In this document: piece after piece, positions 25,413-33,459 of the stretch
How the letters are laid out: every line of letters begins with the position of its first letter
Numbering within the stretch: the stretch's first letter is position 1
The notes under the pieces: generated by a model
The model's database searches: none
Told to the model about the DNA's origin: nothing
What the model saw: only the letters and a program-made list of their open reading frames with translations
Source: Mangrovicoccus algicola
GTDB taxonomy: Bacteria; Pseudomonadota; Alphaproteobacteria; Rhodobacterales; Rhodobacteraceae
Assembly (NCBI RefSeq): GCF_014903745.1
Contig: NZ_JACVXA010000033.1
Location: 1 to 57,631 of the forward strand
Reading direction: 5' to 3'
Length of the DNA stretch: 57,631 bases
Made by a program: the position numbers and the translations under genes

Positions 25413-28399
25413 CCAGCTTCCGCGTTTCCGGAAAGGGACGCGTCGACACGGCGCGCCCGGTGAATTTCACCTTCGACGGCAGGACGTACCAGGGCTGCGC
25501 GGGCGATACCGTGGCCTCCGCGCTGCTGGCCAACGGCGTGCATCTGATGGGGCGCAGCTTCAAGTATCACCGCCCGCGCGGCGCCGTCGCGGCGGGATCC
25601 GAGGAACCCAATGCCCTGATCGGCACGCGGCGCGGCCCCGGCCGGTTCGAGCCGAATACCCGCGCCACCATGCAGGAGCTGCGCGCCGGGCTGGAGACCA
25701 TGTCGCAGAACCGGTTTCCCGGCCTGTCCTTCGATATCGGCGCGGTGAACGATGCCGCCTACATGCTGTTCTCGGCCGGGTTCTACTACAAGACCTTCAT
25801 GTGGCCGCGCAGCTTCTGGGACAGGGTCTACGAACCCTTCATCCGCGCCGCCGCCGGGCTTGGCGTCAGCCCGTCCCAGGAGGATCCCGACACCTATGCC
25901 TCGCGCAACCTGCATTGCGACCTGCTGATCGTCGGGGCCGGGCCGACCGGGCTGGCCGCCGCGCGGGCCGCCGCCGGCGACGGGCTCAGCGTCGTGCTGG
26001 TCGACGAGCATGCCGAGGCGGGGGGGACGCTTCTCTCGGAACCCCAGGCCGTGATCGACGGCCTGCCCGCCTGGGACTGGCTGGCGGCGGAACTGGCCGC
26101 GCTGAAGGATCTGGGCGTGCGTGTCATGACCCGCACCACCGCCATCGGCTATTACCACCAGAACATGGTCGGGCTCTGCCAGCGCCTGACCGACCATCTC
26201 GACAACCTGCCCGCCGACACGCCGCGCGAAAGGCTGTGGCGCGTGCGGGCGCGACAGGTGATCCTGGCCCAGGGCGCGCTGGAAAAGCCGCTGGTCTTTC
26301 ACGGAAACGACCGCCCCGGCGTCATGCTGGCCGGGTCGGCCCAGACCTACCTGAACCGCTACGGGGTGCTTGTGGGGCGCCGGCCCGTGGTGCTGACCAG
26401 CCACGATTCCGCCTGGTATGCCGCCTTCGACATGGCCGGGGCCGGGGCGCAGGTGCAGGCCATCATCGACCTGCGCGGCGACGTCGCGCAGGAGCTTCTG
26501 GACGAGGCGCGGCGGCGCGACATCCCCGTCCGCCTCTCCGGCACGGTCACCGGCACCTCGGGGCGGCTGCGGATCTCGGCGGTGCGGGTCAACCCGGTCG
26601 CCGATGGCAGGGCGGGCCCGGCCGAGAGGCTGGCCTGCGACTGCCTGCTGGTCTCGGGCGGCTGGACGCCGTCGCTGCATCTCTTCTCGCATACGAAGGG
26701 CACGCTGGCCTGGGACGAGGACCGCACCACCTTCCTGCCCGAACGCACGCCCGAGGATTGCCTGATCGCCGGGGCGAGCCGCGGCCTGTGGGGGCTGGAG
26801 GCGGCGCTGCAGGACGGCGCGCAGGCCGGCATCCGGGCGGCCGGGGCCCTGGGCCGGAACCGTTCCGGGACGGCGCCGCGCGTCGAGGGCGACCGCCCCG
26901 GCACCGGCATCTCGGCAAGGGAATTGCCCACCGATCGCAGCCCCGGCCGCGCCAAGGCCTTCGTCGATTACCAGAATGACGTGACCGCCAAGGATCTGCG
27001 CCTGGCCGTGCGCGAGGGCATGCGCTCGATCGAGCATGTCAAACGCTATACCACCAACGGCATGGCCACCGACCAGGGCAAGATGTCGAACATCAACGGG
27101 CTGAACATCGCCGCCGACGCCCTGGGCAAGCCGCAACCGCAGGTCGGGCTGACCACCTTCCGCCCGCCCTACACGCCGACCAGCTTCGGCGCCTTCGCGG
27201 GCTATCACCGCGGCAGCCACTTCGAGGCGACGCGCCGGACCCGCATCGACGGCTGGGCCGAGGCGCACGGCGCCGCCTTCGAACCCGTGGGCCAGTGGCG
27301 CCGCGCCTGGTACTTTCCCCGTCCGGGCGAGGACATGCAGGCCGCCGTCAGCCGGGAATGCCGCGCGGTGCGCCGCTCGCTGGGCATCTTCGACGCCTCC
27401 ACCCTGGGCAAGATCGAGGTCGTCGGACCCGATGCGGTCGAGTTCATGAACCGCATGTACACCAACCCCTGGACCAGGCTGGCCGTCGGCCGCTGCCGCT
27501 ACGGGCTGCTTCTGGGCGACGACGGCTACATCCGCGATGACGGCGTGATCGCCCGCATCGCCCCCGACCGGTTCCACGTGACCACCACGACCGGCGGCGC
27601 CGCGCGGGTGCTGGCGATGATGGAGGATTACCTGCAGACCGAATGGCCCGACCTGCAGGTCTGGCTGACCTCCACCACGGAACAATGGTCCACCATCGCG
27701 CTGAACGGGCCCAATGCCGCCAGGCTGCTGGCGCCGCTGGTGGAGGGGGTCGAGCTGACCGAAGAGGCTTTCCCGCACATGTCCTGCACCGAATGCACCG
27801 TGGCGGGCCTGCCCGCGCGGCTGTGGCGGGTCAGCTTCACCGGCGAGATCGGTTTCGAGATCAACGTCCCCGCCCCGATGGGCCGCCGCCTGTGGGAAAC
27901 GCTCTGGGAGGCCGGACAGCGCTATGACATCACTGCCTACGGCACGGAGACGATGCATGTGCTGCGCGCCGAGAAGGGCTATATCATCGTCGGCCAGGAC
28001 ACGGACGGCACGGTCACGCCCTATGATGCGGGCATGGGCTGGGCGGTGGGCAAGGCCAAGCCGGATTTCGTCGGCAAGCGCGGCCTGGCCCGCCCGGACC
28101 TGGTGGCCGCGGACCGCAAGCAGCTGGTCGGCCTGCTGACCGAGGACGGATCGCGGCTGGAGGAAGGGGCGCAGATCGTCTTCGATCCGCAGCAGCCGGT
28201 GCCGATGACCATGGTCGGGCATGTGACCTCCGCCTATCACTCGGACGCGACCGGCCGCCCGATCGCCCTGGCGCTGGTGCAGGGGGGGCATGAGCGGATG
28301 GGACAGACCGTCCATGTGCCGATGCCCGATCGCACGATCGCCGCGAAAATCACCGGGACCGTGTTCTACGATCCCGAGAACACCAAGCTGAAGATCTGA
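25409..28399 (+). CDS. soxA: Sarcosine oxidase alpha subunit
   Basis: Large subunit (996 residues) that binds NAD and tetrahydrofolate in sarcosine oxidase and completes the oxidative transfer of the methyl group to THF. N-terminal 2Fe-2S-ferredoxin-like segment (FTFDGRTYQGCAGDTVASALL; no iron-sulfur cysteine set), dinucleotide fold CDLLIVGAGPTGLAAARAA, a pyridine-nucleotide-disulfide-reductase-like middle, and a C-terminal aminomethyltransferase (GcvT/YgfZ-like) half with ATSFGAFAGYHRG, SFTGEIGFEINVP and YGTETMHVLRAEKGYI. The start ATG overlaps the soxD stop (ATGA), indicating coupling. The frame is open upstream, but that part overlaps soxD. Confidence 0.96.
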   Translation: MTSFRVSGKGRVDTARPVNFTFDGRTYQGCAGDTVASALLANGVHLMGRSFKYHRPRGAVAAGSEEPNALIGTRRGPGRFEPNTRATMQELRAGLETMSQNRFPGLSFDIGAVNDAAYMLFSAGFYYKTFMWPRSFWDRVYEPFIRAAAGLGVSPSQEDPDTYASRNLHCDLLIVGAGPTGLAAARAAAGDGLSVVLVDEHAEAGGTLLSEPQAVIDGLPAWDWLAAELAALKDLGVRVMTRTTAIGYYHQNMVGLCQRLTDHLDNLPADTPRERLWRVRARQVILAQGALEKPLVFHGNDRPGVMLAGSAQTYLNRYGVLVGRRPVVLTSHDSAWYAAFDMAGAGAQVQAIIDLRGDVAQELLDEARRRDIPVRLSGTVTGTSGRLRISAVRVNPVADGRAGPAERLACDCLLVSGGWTPSLHLFSHTKGTLAWDEDRTTFLPERTPEDCLIAGASRGLWGLEAALQDGAQAGIRAAGALGRNRSGTAPRVEGDRPGTGISARELPTDRSPGRAKAFVDYQNDVTAKDLRLAVREGMRSIEHVKRYTTNGMATDQGKMSNINGLNIAADALGKPQPQVGLTTFRPPYTPTSFGAFAGYHRGSHFEATRRTRIDGWAEAHGAAFEPVGQWRRAWYFPRPGEDMQAAVSRECRAVRRSLGIFDASTLGKIEVVGPDAVEFMNRMYTNPWTRLAVGRCRYGLLLGDDGYIRDDGVIARIAPDRFHVTTTTGGAARVLAMMEDYLQTEWPDLQVWLTSTTEQWSTIALNGPNAARLLAPLVEGVELTEEAFPHMSCTECTVAGLPARLWRVSFTGEIGFEINVPAPMGRRLWETLWEAGQRYDITAYGTETMHVLRAEKGYIIVGQDTDGTVTPYDAGMGWAVGKAKPDFVGKRGLARPDLVAADRKQLVGLLTEDGSRLEEGAQIVFDPQQPVPMTMVGHVTSAYHSDATGRPIALALVQGGHERMGQTVHVPMPDRTIAAKITGTVFYDPENTKLKI

Positions 28400-28415
28400 G
28401 CCGGAGGCGAGGACG

Positions 28416-28970
28416 ATGACTGCACATGCCGATATTCCGCCCCCCGGCACGCTGATCCGGACCGCCGCGGCCCGGATCGGCATCACCGCCGCGCCGGGAC
28501 GGCTGAGCCTGCGCGCCCGCGACGGCCTCGGCGCGCTGGGAACGGCGCTGGGGATCGACCTGCCCGGGCGGATCGGAGGCCGGGCCGGTCGCGACGCGAT
28601 CGAGGCGATGTGCCTGGGCCCGGATGAATGGGTCCTGCTGAGCCCGCCGGAGGAGGTGGCCGCGCTGCTGGCGGCGGGGGCGGCGGTCTACGCCGCGCAT
28701 CCCCACAGCCTGGTGGACATCTCGGGCCGCGAGACGACCATCGCCATCGACGGGCCGCGCGCGGCGGAGCTGCTGACCCTGGGCCTGGCGCGCGATCCGG
28801 CCGGGATCGCCCCGGGCGATGGGCGCCGCACCTATTTCGACGGGCAGACCGTGATCCTGTGGCGCGACGGCGAGACCCGCTTCCGCATGGATGTGTGGCA
28901 CAGTTTCGCGCCGCATCTTCTGGGCCTGCTGGACACCGGCTGCCGCGAACTGGCCGCCGAGGCGCCCTGA
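28416..28970 (+). CDS. soxG: Sarcosine oxidase gamma subunit
   Basis: Smallest folded subunit besides delta, distantly related to the C-terminal part of aminomethyltransferases; 184 residues, typical. Features: LSLRARDGLGALGTALGIDLPG, CLGPDEWVLLSPPEE, SLVDISGRETTIAIDGPRAAELL, and a C-terminal VWHSFAPHLLGLLDTG. GGAGGCGAGG precedes the ATG. Last gene of soxBDAG; it ends 20 bp before the convergent CofD-like gene. Confidence 0.93.
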   Translation: MTAHADIPPPGTLIRTAAARIGITAAPGRLSLRARDGLGALGTALGIDLPGRIGGRAGRDAIEAMCLGPDEWVLLSPPEEVAALLAAGAAVYAAHPHSLVDISGRETTIAIDGPRAAELLTLGLARDPAGIAPGDGRRTYFDGQTVILWRDGETRFRMDVWHSFAPHLLGLLDTGCRELAAEAP

Positions 28971-28989
28971 CCGCGGCGTCGGGGCGGGG

Positions 28990-30171
28990 TCAGGCCAGGG
29001 AGACCAGCATGTCGCAGACCCGGCGCGGATCGTACCTGTCGGGCTGCGCCCCGGCCAGCGGCAGGGTCACGCAATCGATGCCATGGCGGGCGGTGATCTC
29101 TCGCCGCTCCGTCCCGCTCCAGCGGGGATCGCACAGCACATGCGTGATCAGGTCGCGCGGCCGCGCGTCGGGCCCGGCATCGCGGCATAGCGGCGCCAGC
29201 AGGGCGGCGACCCGGTCCGCGGGCGCATGCCCCAAGGCCTCGGGATCGCTGCCCAGCCCGGGCAGGTAGATCTTGGGCACCCGCCGCGCCGCGACGGCGC
29301 GCCCGACCCCTGCGGGCAGCAGGTTGGCCACGACGCTGGAATAGAGGCTGCCGGGGGGATAGCAGATCAGGTCGGCCGCGCCGATCAGCGCGCGATTGCG
29401 CCCGGGCAGGCGCAGCTGCTGCGGCGCGATCTCGCCCGCCTCCCCGGACAGGAAGGCCCGCAGGATGCGCGTCTCCAGCGGCGCGACCTCCTTGCCGGTG
29501 ATCTCGCGCTGGCCGGTCAGGATGCGGCCATCCTCCAGTTCCACGCCGAGCTGCAGATTGGCATCCACCACCGCCCGCACCGTGCCGCGCACATCGACCA
29601 TCTTCGACATCAGGAACAGCACCGGCTCCAGCGCGCGGTCGTTGGACAGGTAGCCCCCGGCGATGATCAGATTGCCGATGCTGGCATTGCGATAGTCGAA
29701 ATCCCGCGGCGCCCGCGCGGTGAAATCCTGCAGGAAGGACCGGATCAGCCGCCGCATCGGCATCGCGACGGCCCGCACCAGCGGATGGCGTCCCGCGGCC
29801 ATCGCGGCGACCTCGGCGGCCAGATCGGCCGACGCCCCCAGCTTCGGCAGCCGGTGGGAAAAGAGGGCGTAGATGTCGGGCTGGCCCAGCACCGACTCGT
29901 CGGCCAGCGCCATCAGCCGGCTGCGCAGATCGCCCACGGCCGGCATGTCGAAGGCCAGGCGCAGGGTCTGCGAACTGCCGCCGCTGTCGAAGGGCGTGAC
30001 CAGGTGGACGGAATTGTGGGTGTAGCGCTTGAGCGCGCGGGCGATGCCGTTGAGCGCGCTGCCGCCGCTGAAGAACAGGATGCGCGGTCCCAGATGCGGC
30101 ATGCTCAGCGCCCGCGACACCCGCAGCGGGTCGGGCAGCTGCGCCTCGCGCGTGATGGTGATCCCGGCCAT
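28990..30171 (-). CDS. CofD/YvcK-family protein (GAK-system CofD-like)
   Basis: Rossmann-fold protein related to 2-phospholactate transferase CofD and to YvcK. 393 residues. Family hallmarks: ILFFSGGSALNGIARALKRY, NSVHLVTPFDSGGSSQTLR, AVGDLRSRLMALAD, GNLIIAGGYLSN, and LICYPPGSLYSSVVANLLP. The wording of these motifs fits the group annotated as 'GAK system CofD-like protein', which is normally encoded beside an ATP-grasp enzyme and a small XXXCH protein; neither is seen here. Good GGGAGAGG before the start. The gene converges with soxG and stands alone. It is unlikely to make coenzyme F420, since no other cof genes are present. The real substrate is unknown. Confidence 0.85.
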   Translation of the reverse strand: MAGITITREAQLPDPLRVSRALSMPHLGPRILFFSGGSALNGIARALKRYTHNSVHLVTPFDSGGSSQTLRLAFDMPAVGDLRSRLMALADESVLGQPDIYALFSHRLPKLGASADLAAEVAAMAAGRHPLVRAVAMPMRRLIRSFLQDFTARAPRDFDYRNASIGNLIIAGGYLSNDRALEPVLFLMSKMVDVRGTVRAVVDANLQLGVELEDGRILTGQREITGKEVAPLETRILRAFLSGEAGEIAPQQLRLPGRNRALIGAADLICYPPGSLYSSVVANLLPAGVGRAVAARRVPKIYLPGLGSDPEALGHAPADRVAALLAPLCRDAGPDARPRDLITHVLCDPRWSGTERREITARHGIDCVTLPLAGAQPDRYDPRRVCDMLVSLA

Positions 30172-30325
30172 CTTCCTCTCCCGGTCCTGCAGGCGCCGCG
30201 TCGCGGTCCCGGCCAGATCGATGCCGGGGGCCGCCGCATCGTGATACGCGGCGCGGCCCCGGGCGTCATCCGCCGCCGCTGTCGCATCCCGCCCTGCCCT
30301 CCCGTCCCGCGACCGGGGGGCGGCC

Positions 30326-31093
30326 TCAGCCGCGCTCCTTCAGCCGCTCCTCGATCGCGGCCAGCCGCCGGATGACCTCGTCGCGATAGGTGTCGGTCGC
30401 GGCGTTGGATTCCTCGGCATGGGCATCCTGCATCGAATTCACGATCAGGCCCACGACAAGGTTCACCACCGCGAAGGTGGTGATCAGGATGAAGGGCACG
30501 AAGAACAGCCAGGCCCCGGGATGCACCTCCATCACCGGCCGCACGATGCCCATGGACCAGCTTTCCAGCGTCATCACCTGGAACAGCGTGTAGAGAGATG
30601 CCCCGAGCGAGCCGAACCAGTCCGGGAAGGTCGCGGCGAAGAGCTTGGTCGAGATCACGGCGGCGATGTAGAAGATCACCCCCATCAGCAGGAAGACCGA
30701 GGCCATCCCCGGCAGGGCCGAGATGAAGCCCTCGACCACCCGGCGCAGCGTCGGCGCCACCGAGATCACCCGCAGGAGCCGCAGGATGCGCAGCGCGCGC
30801 AGCACCGAAAGCGCCCCGGCGGCGGGCACCACGGCAATCCCCACGACCAGCAGGTCGAAGACGTTCCACGCATTGCGGAAGAACCGCAGCCCCCGCGCAT
30901 AGAGCTTGGCCAGGATCTCGGCCACGAAGAAGGCCAGGCAGGCCGTGTCCAGCGCCGTGACCAGCGTGCCGGCGGTCTCCATCACCCGGCCCGAGGTCTC
31001 CAGCCCCAACAGGACAGCGTTGAAGAGAATGACCCCCATGATGGTGTTGCGCGTGGAGGGGCGGTCGAGAAAATCGGAAATGCTCTGGCGCAT
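30326..31093 (-). CDS. Bacterial voltage-gated sodium channel (NavBac family)
   Basis: Tetrameric ion channel subunit of the inner membrane, 255 residues, six transmembrane segments. S1-S3 span about residues 17-90. S4 is LSVLRALRILRLLRV (about 96-109), with arginines every third position. The pore has the selectivity filter TLESWSM at 175-181, identical to that of NavAb as I know it, which indicates sodium selectivity. S6 is FILITTFAVVNLVVGLIVNS, followed by a helical C-terminus (DEVIRRLAAIEERLKERG) that can form the cytoplasmic coiled coil of the family. The ribosome site GGAG lies before the start. The gene stands alone, upstream of an sRNA-like element. A potassium channel is excluded by the filter. 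Confidence 0.93.
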   Translation of the reverse strand: MRQSISDFLDRPSTRNTIMGVILFNAVLLGLETSGRVMETAGTLVTALDTACLAFFVAEILAKLYARGLRFFRNAWNVFDLLVVGIAVVPAAGALSVLRALRILRLLRVISVAPTLRRVVEGFISALPGMASVFLLMGVIFYIAAVISTKLFAATFPDWFGSLGASLYTLFQVMTLESWSMGIVRPVMEVHPGAWLFFVPFILITTFAVVNLVVGLIVNSMQDAHAEESNAATDTYRDEVIRRLAAIEERLKERG

Positions 31094-31213
31094 CTTGAGG
31101 CGGCTCCTGAAAGATCACCCCGCCTCTAGGATATCTGCCCGGCGCCTTCCAGCCCGGCGCTGCCGCGCCCGCAGGACCCGCATGGCCGCCAATCCCGCAG
31201 CTGCCCCGCAGGC

Positions 31214-31241
31214 AAAAAAAAAGGCCGAGACAAGCTCGGCC
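31214..31241 (-). terminator. Rho-independent terminator
   Basis: Perfect 7-bp stem GGCCGAG/CTCGGCC (31223-31229 and 31235-31241), 5-nt loop, then nine T on the minus strand (A-run at 31214-31222). Ends the predicted small RNA. Confidence 0.8.
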
Positions 31242-31305
31242 AAAGTCCAACAGGGAGGTTGAAGATGATGAGAGTTTCCTCTCACCGTCGTCTTCCTTGC
31301 CCCAT
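31214..31305 (-). ncRNA. Predicted trans-acting small RNA with exposed anti-Shine-Dalgarno loop
   Basis: On the minus strand, an intergenic stretch folds as a classic sRNA. A hairpin TGAGAG-GAAA-CTCTCA (31269-31284) with a GNRA loop is followed by a single-stranded region containing CCTCCC (complement of 31253-31258), and then a strong Rho-independent terminator at 31214-31241 ending in nine T. CCUCC-containing loops are typical of alphaproteobacterial CcsR/alpha-r14-type sRNAs, which bind ribosome sites. The 5' end is estimated from a possible TATA-like box near 31305-31312 and is uncertain. No ORF with a ribosome site fits the region. The rest of the 31094-31529 gap shows only the RTX terminator. 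Confidence 0.55.
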
Positions 31306-31490
31306 TTATGGGCGGAGTGTGAACGAAGCAACCCGGCCAGCCCTGCAATATCCGCATGCCCGTCATGCATCCCAGGGCCGCAGACCTGCGCGGACGGACC
31401 GCCGCATGGTCCCGCTACGGAGGACGCGGCGTTTTAGTCGCTGTTTTATCTGCATAACCGCCGCCATGTGGGGCCGTTTTCATGTCCGGT

Positions 31491-31521
31491 AAAATGGGGG
31501 CGCGCCTGGTCCGGCGCCCCC
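31491..31521 (-). terminator. Rho-independent terminator of the RTX gene
   Basis: Stem GGGGGCGC/GCGCCCCC (31496-31503 and 31514-31521) with a 10-nt loop and an ATTTT tail on the minus strand, starting 9 bp after the stop of the gene at 31530-33128. Confidence 0.75.
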
Positions 31522-31529
31522 TTCCCCGC

Positions 31530-33128
31530 TCAGAACAGGAAGTCGCTCTGGTCGAGATCGCCCAGATAGGTCCGTTCCAGGGTCAGCACGTCGCCCCCGC
31601 CGAAATCGATCACGACATCCTCGCCGTACTGGGTGGCGGCGGCCACGACCCCGGCCCATCCGCCATATCCGTCGAGCCGCAGCGCGATGACGTCCTCGCC
31701 GTCCTGGAAATCGGTGATCGTGTCATGCCCGCTGGCATAGATGAAAGTGTCCGCCCCCGCGCCGCCGGTCAGCCAGTCACTGCCCTGCCCGCCATCGAGC
31801 CGGTCATCGCCGGCGCCGCCGGTCAGCACGTCGCGCCCCGCGCCGCCCGAGGCCTTCAGCGAGATCGACCCGGCCTCCAGCCAGCGCGCATCGATGACGT
31901 CGTCGCCGCCGAGCCCCTTGACCACCAGCTTCTCGCTATTGGTGATGTCCAGCGTGAAATTCCCCAGGTTGACGCGCTCGAAGAGCACCCCGTCGCCGGT
32001 GCCGCGGATCTCGAAGTGATCGCCCGCCGTCTCGGCGCCATCCACCAGGACGGTGTCGTAGCCGAGACCGCCATCCATCACGTCGGACCCGTCGCCATTG
32101 TCCCAGGCCATCACGTCCCGGCCCTGCCCGCCGCGCATGTAGTCGTTGCCCTTCTCGCCTTCCAGCCAGTCATTGCCCGTGCCGCCCAGCAGGACGTCAT
32201 CCCCGGCCCCGCCGGTCAGGATGTCGTCCCCGGCGCCGCCGTCGGCCTTCAGGCGGATTGCCCCGGCCTCCAGCGCCGACGCGTCGATGACGTCGTCACC
32301 GCCCTGCCCGTTGACCTCCAGCCGCTCCGTCCCCGCGATGTCGATCGTGAAGGGGCCCAGATTGGTGCGCGCGAAGGACACGTCGCCCGCGCTGCCCGCG
32401 ATCACGAAGGCATCCCCGGCCCCGTCGGCGCCGTTGACCACCCCCGTGTCATGGCCCAGCCCGCCCTGCATCACGTCCGAGCCGTCGCCGTTGTTCCACA
32501 CCATCGTGTCGGCCCCGGCGCCGCCGCGCATCAGGTCATTGCCCTTCCCGCCGATCAGCAGGTCGCGGCCGGCCCCGCCCAGCAGGGCATCATCCCCGGC
32601 GCTGCCGATCAGCACGTCCCGCCCGGCGCCGCCATCGACGCGCAGATCGACGAGCCCCGCGCCCAGACCGGAGGCATCCACCGTGTCGTCGCCGCCCAGC
32701 CCGTTCACCGTCAGCCGCTCGGTATTGCGGATATCCAGCGAGAACGGCCCCAGGTTCACCCGTTCGAACGCGACGCCGGCTGCGCTGTCGCGGATCTCGA
32801 ACAGGTCACCCGCACCGTCTGCGCCGTTGACCAGGGCGGTGTCGCGCCCGGCGCCGCCCTCCATCACGTCCGACCCGTCGCCGTTGTTCCACACCATCGT
32901 GTCGGCGCCGTCGCCGCCCAGCATGACGTCATTGCCGCGATCGCCGATCAGCGTGTCCGCCCCGGCCTCGCCTGCCAGCACGTCATCGCCATCGCCGCCG
33001 CGAAGCACGTCGTCCCCGGCGCCGCCCGCGACCACGTCATTGCCGTCGAGCGCCTCGATCAGGTCCTCCCCCGGGCTGCCTGCCAGGATATCCGCCTCGG
33101 GCGTGCCCGGAATGTAATTTGCGGCCAT
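31530..33128 (-). CDS. RTX calcium-binding protein with three tandem modules, type I secretion substrate
   Basis: 532-residue secreted RTX protein. There is no Sec signal peptide. The N-terminus goes straight into nonapeptides (GGAGDDVLRGGDGDDVLAGE). Three ~135-residue modules follow, each with a WNNGDGSDVM-type start, a VNGADGAGD motif, a FERVNLGPF-like strand pair, a TERLTVNGLGGDD segment and closing GGAGxDxLxG repeats. The C-terminus has GHDTITDFQDGEDVIALRLD and ends in SDFLF, a typical uncleaved type I export signal. Start chosen at 33128 (MAANYIPGTPEADIL) with GGAGAG upstream. No enzymatic domain is visible; surface-layer, biofilm-matrix or adhesin roles are possible. The exporter may be the one at 1356-4909. 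It is divergent from repA. Confidence 0.9.
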   Translation of the reverse strand: MAANYIPGTPEADILAGSPGEDLIEALDGNDVVAGGAGDDVLRGGDGDDVLAGEAGADTLIGDRGNDVMLGGDGADTMVWNNGDGSDVMEGGAGRDTALVNGADGAGDLFEIRDSAAGVAFERVNLGPFSLDIRNTERLTVNGLGGDDTVDASGLGAGLVDLRVDGGAGRDVLIGSAGDDALLGGAGRDLLIGGKGNDLMRGGAGADTMVWNNGDGSDVMQGGLGHDTGVVNGADGAGDAFVIAGSAGDVSFARTNLGPFTIDIAGTERLEVNGQGGDDVIDASALEAGAIRLKADGGAGDDILTGGAGDDVLLGGTGNDWLEGEKGNDYMRGGQGRDVMAWDNGDGSDVMDGGLGYDTVLVDGAETAGDHFEIRGTGDGVLFERVNLGNFTLDITNSEKLVVKGLGGDDVIDARWLEAGSISLKASGGAGRDVLTGGAGDDRLDGGQGSDWLTGGAGADTFIYASGHDTITDFQDGEDVIALRLDGYGGWAGVVAAATQYGEDVVIDFGGGDVLTLERTYLGDLDQSDFLF

Positions 33129-33459
33129 CGTCTCTCTCCTCGATCCGGTGCGAAACCGTCTGTTGCCGAAGGCGCCACCGCGGCACCATCGAGGCATGGT
33201 CGACCCGGGGCGGCGTCCGGTTCAGTTTATTTCCGCGCCGCCCGGGCTTGTTCCGGTGCGCACAGGCAGGCAGGATCCGGGCATCCGGCGGAACCCGCGC
33301 GACAGGCCGTTACAGAATCAAGTTGCCGAAGGGAAAGTTGCGTGGCACAGATTGTGTCGTCGCAGGAACACGCCATTTTCCGTTTCCTGCGACGATAGCT
33401 GGACCAGACGCCAAAAACCCGGTTAAGAGGTTGGCAGGCAGGATTCGAGGACAGAGCGC
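33129..33459. other. Divergent promoter region between the RTX gene and repA
   Basis: 331 bp containing the repA and RTX promoters, a 12-bp perfect inverted repeat at 33357-33395, and an 11-bp direct repeat GTTGCCGAAGG at 33162 and 33322. No coding sequence recognised and no classic iteron array. Confidence 0.5.
33357..33395. repeat. 12-bp perfect inverted repeat upstream of repA
   Basis: TCGTCGCAGGAA and its exact inverse complement (33384-33395) separated by 15 bp, 65 bp before the repA start. In repABC systems RepA/RepB repress their own promoter from operators here, so this is a candidate operator. It could also form an mRNA leader hairpin. Confidence 0.5.

Noticed and set aside
33343-33360. 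TGGCAC-like sigma-54 promoter before repA
   Set aside because: The -12 element is GT rather than GC and the spacing fit is poor; repABC operons are not known to use sigma-54.
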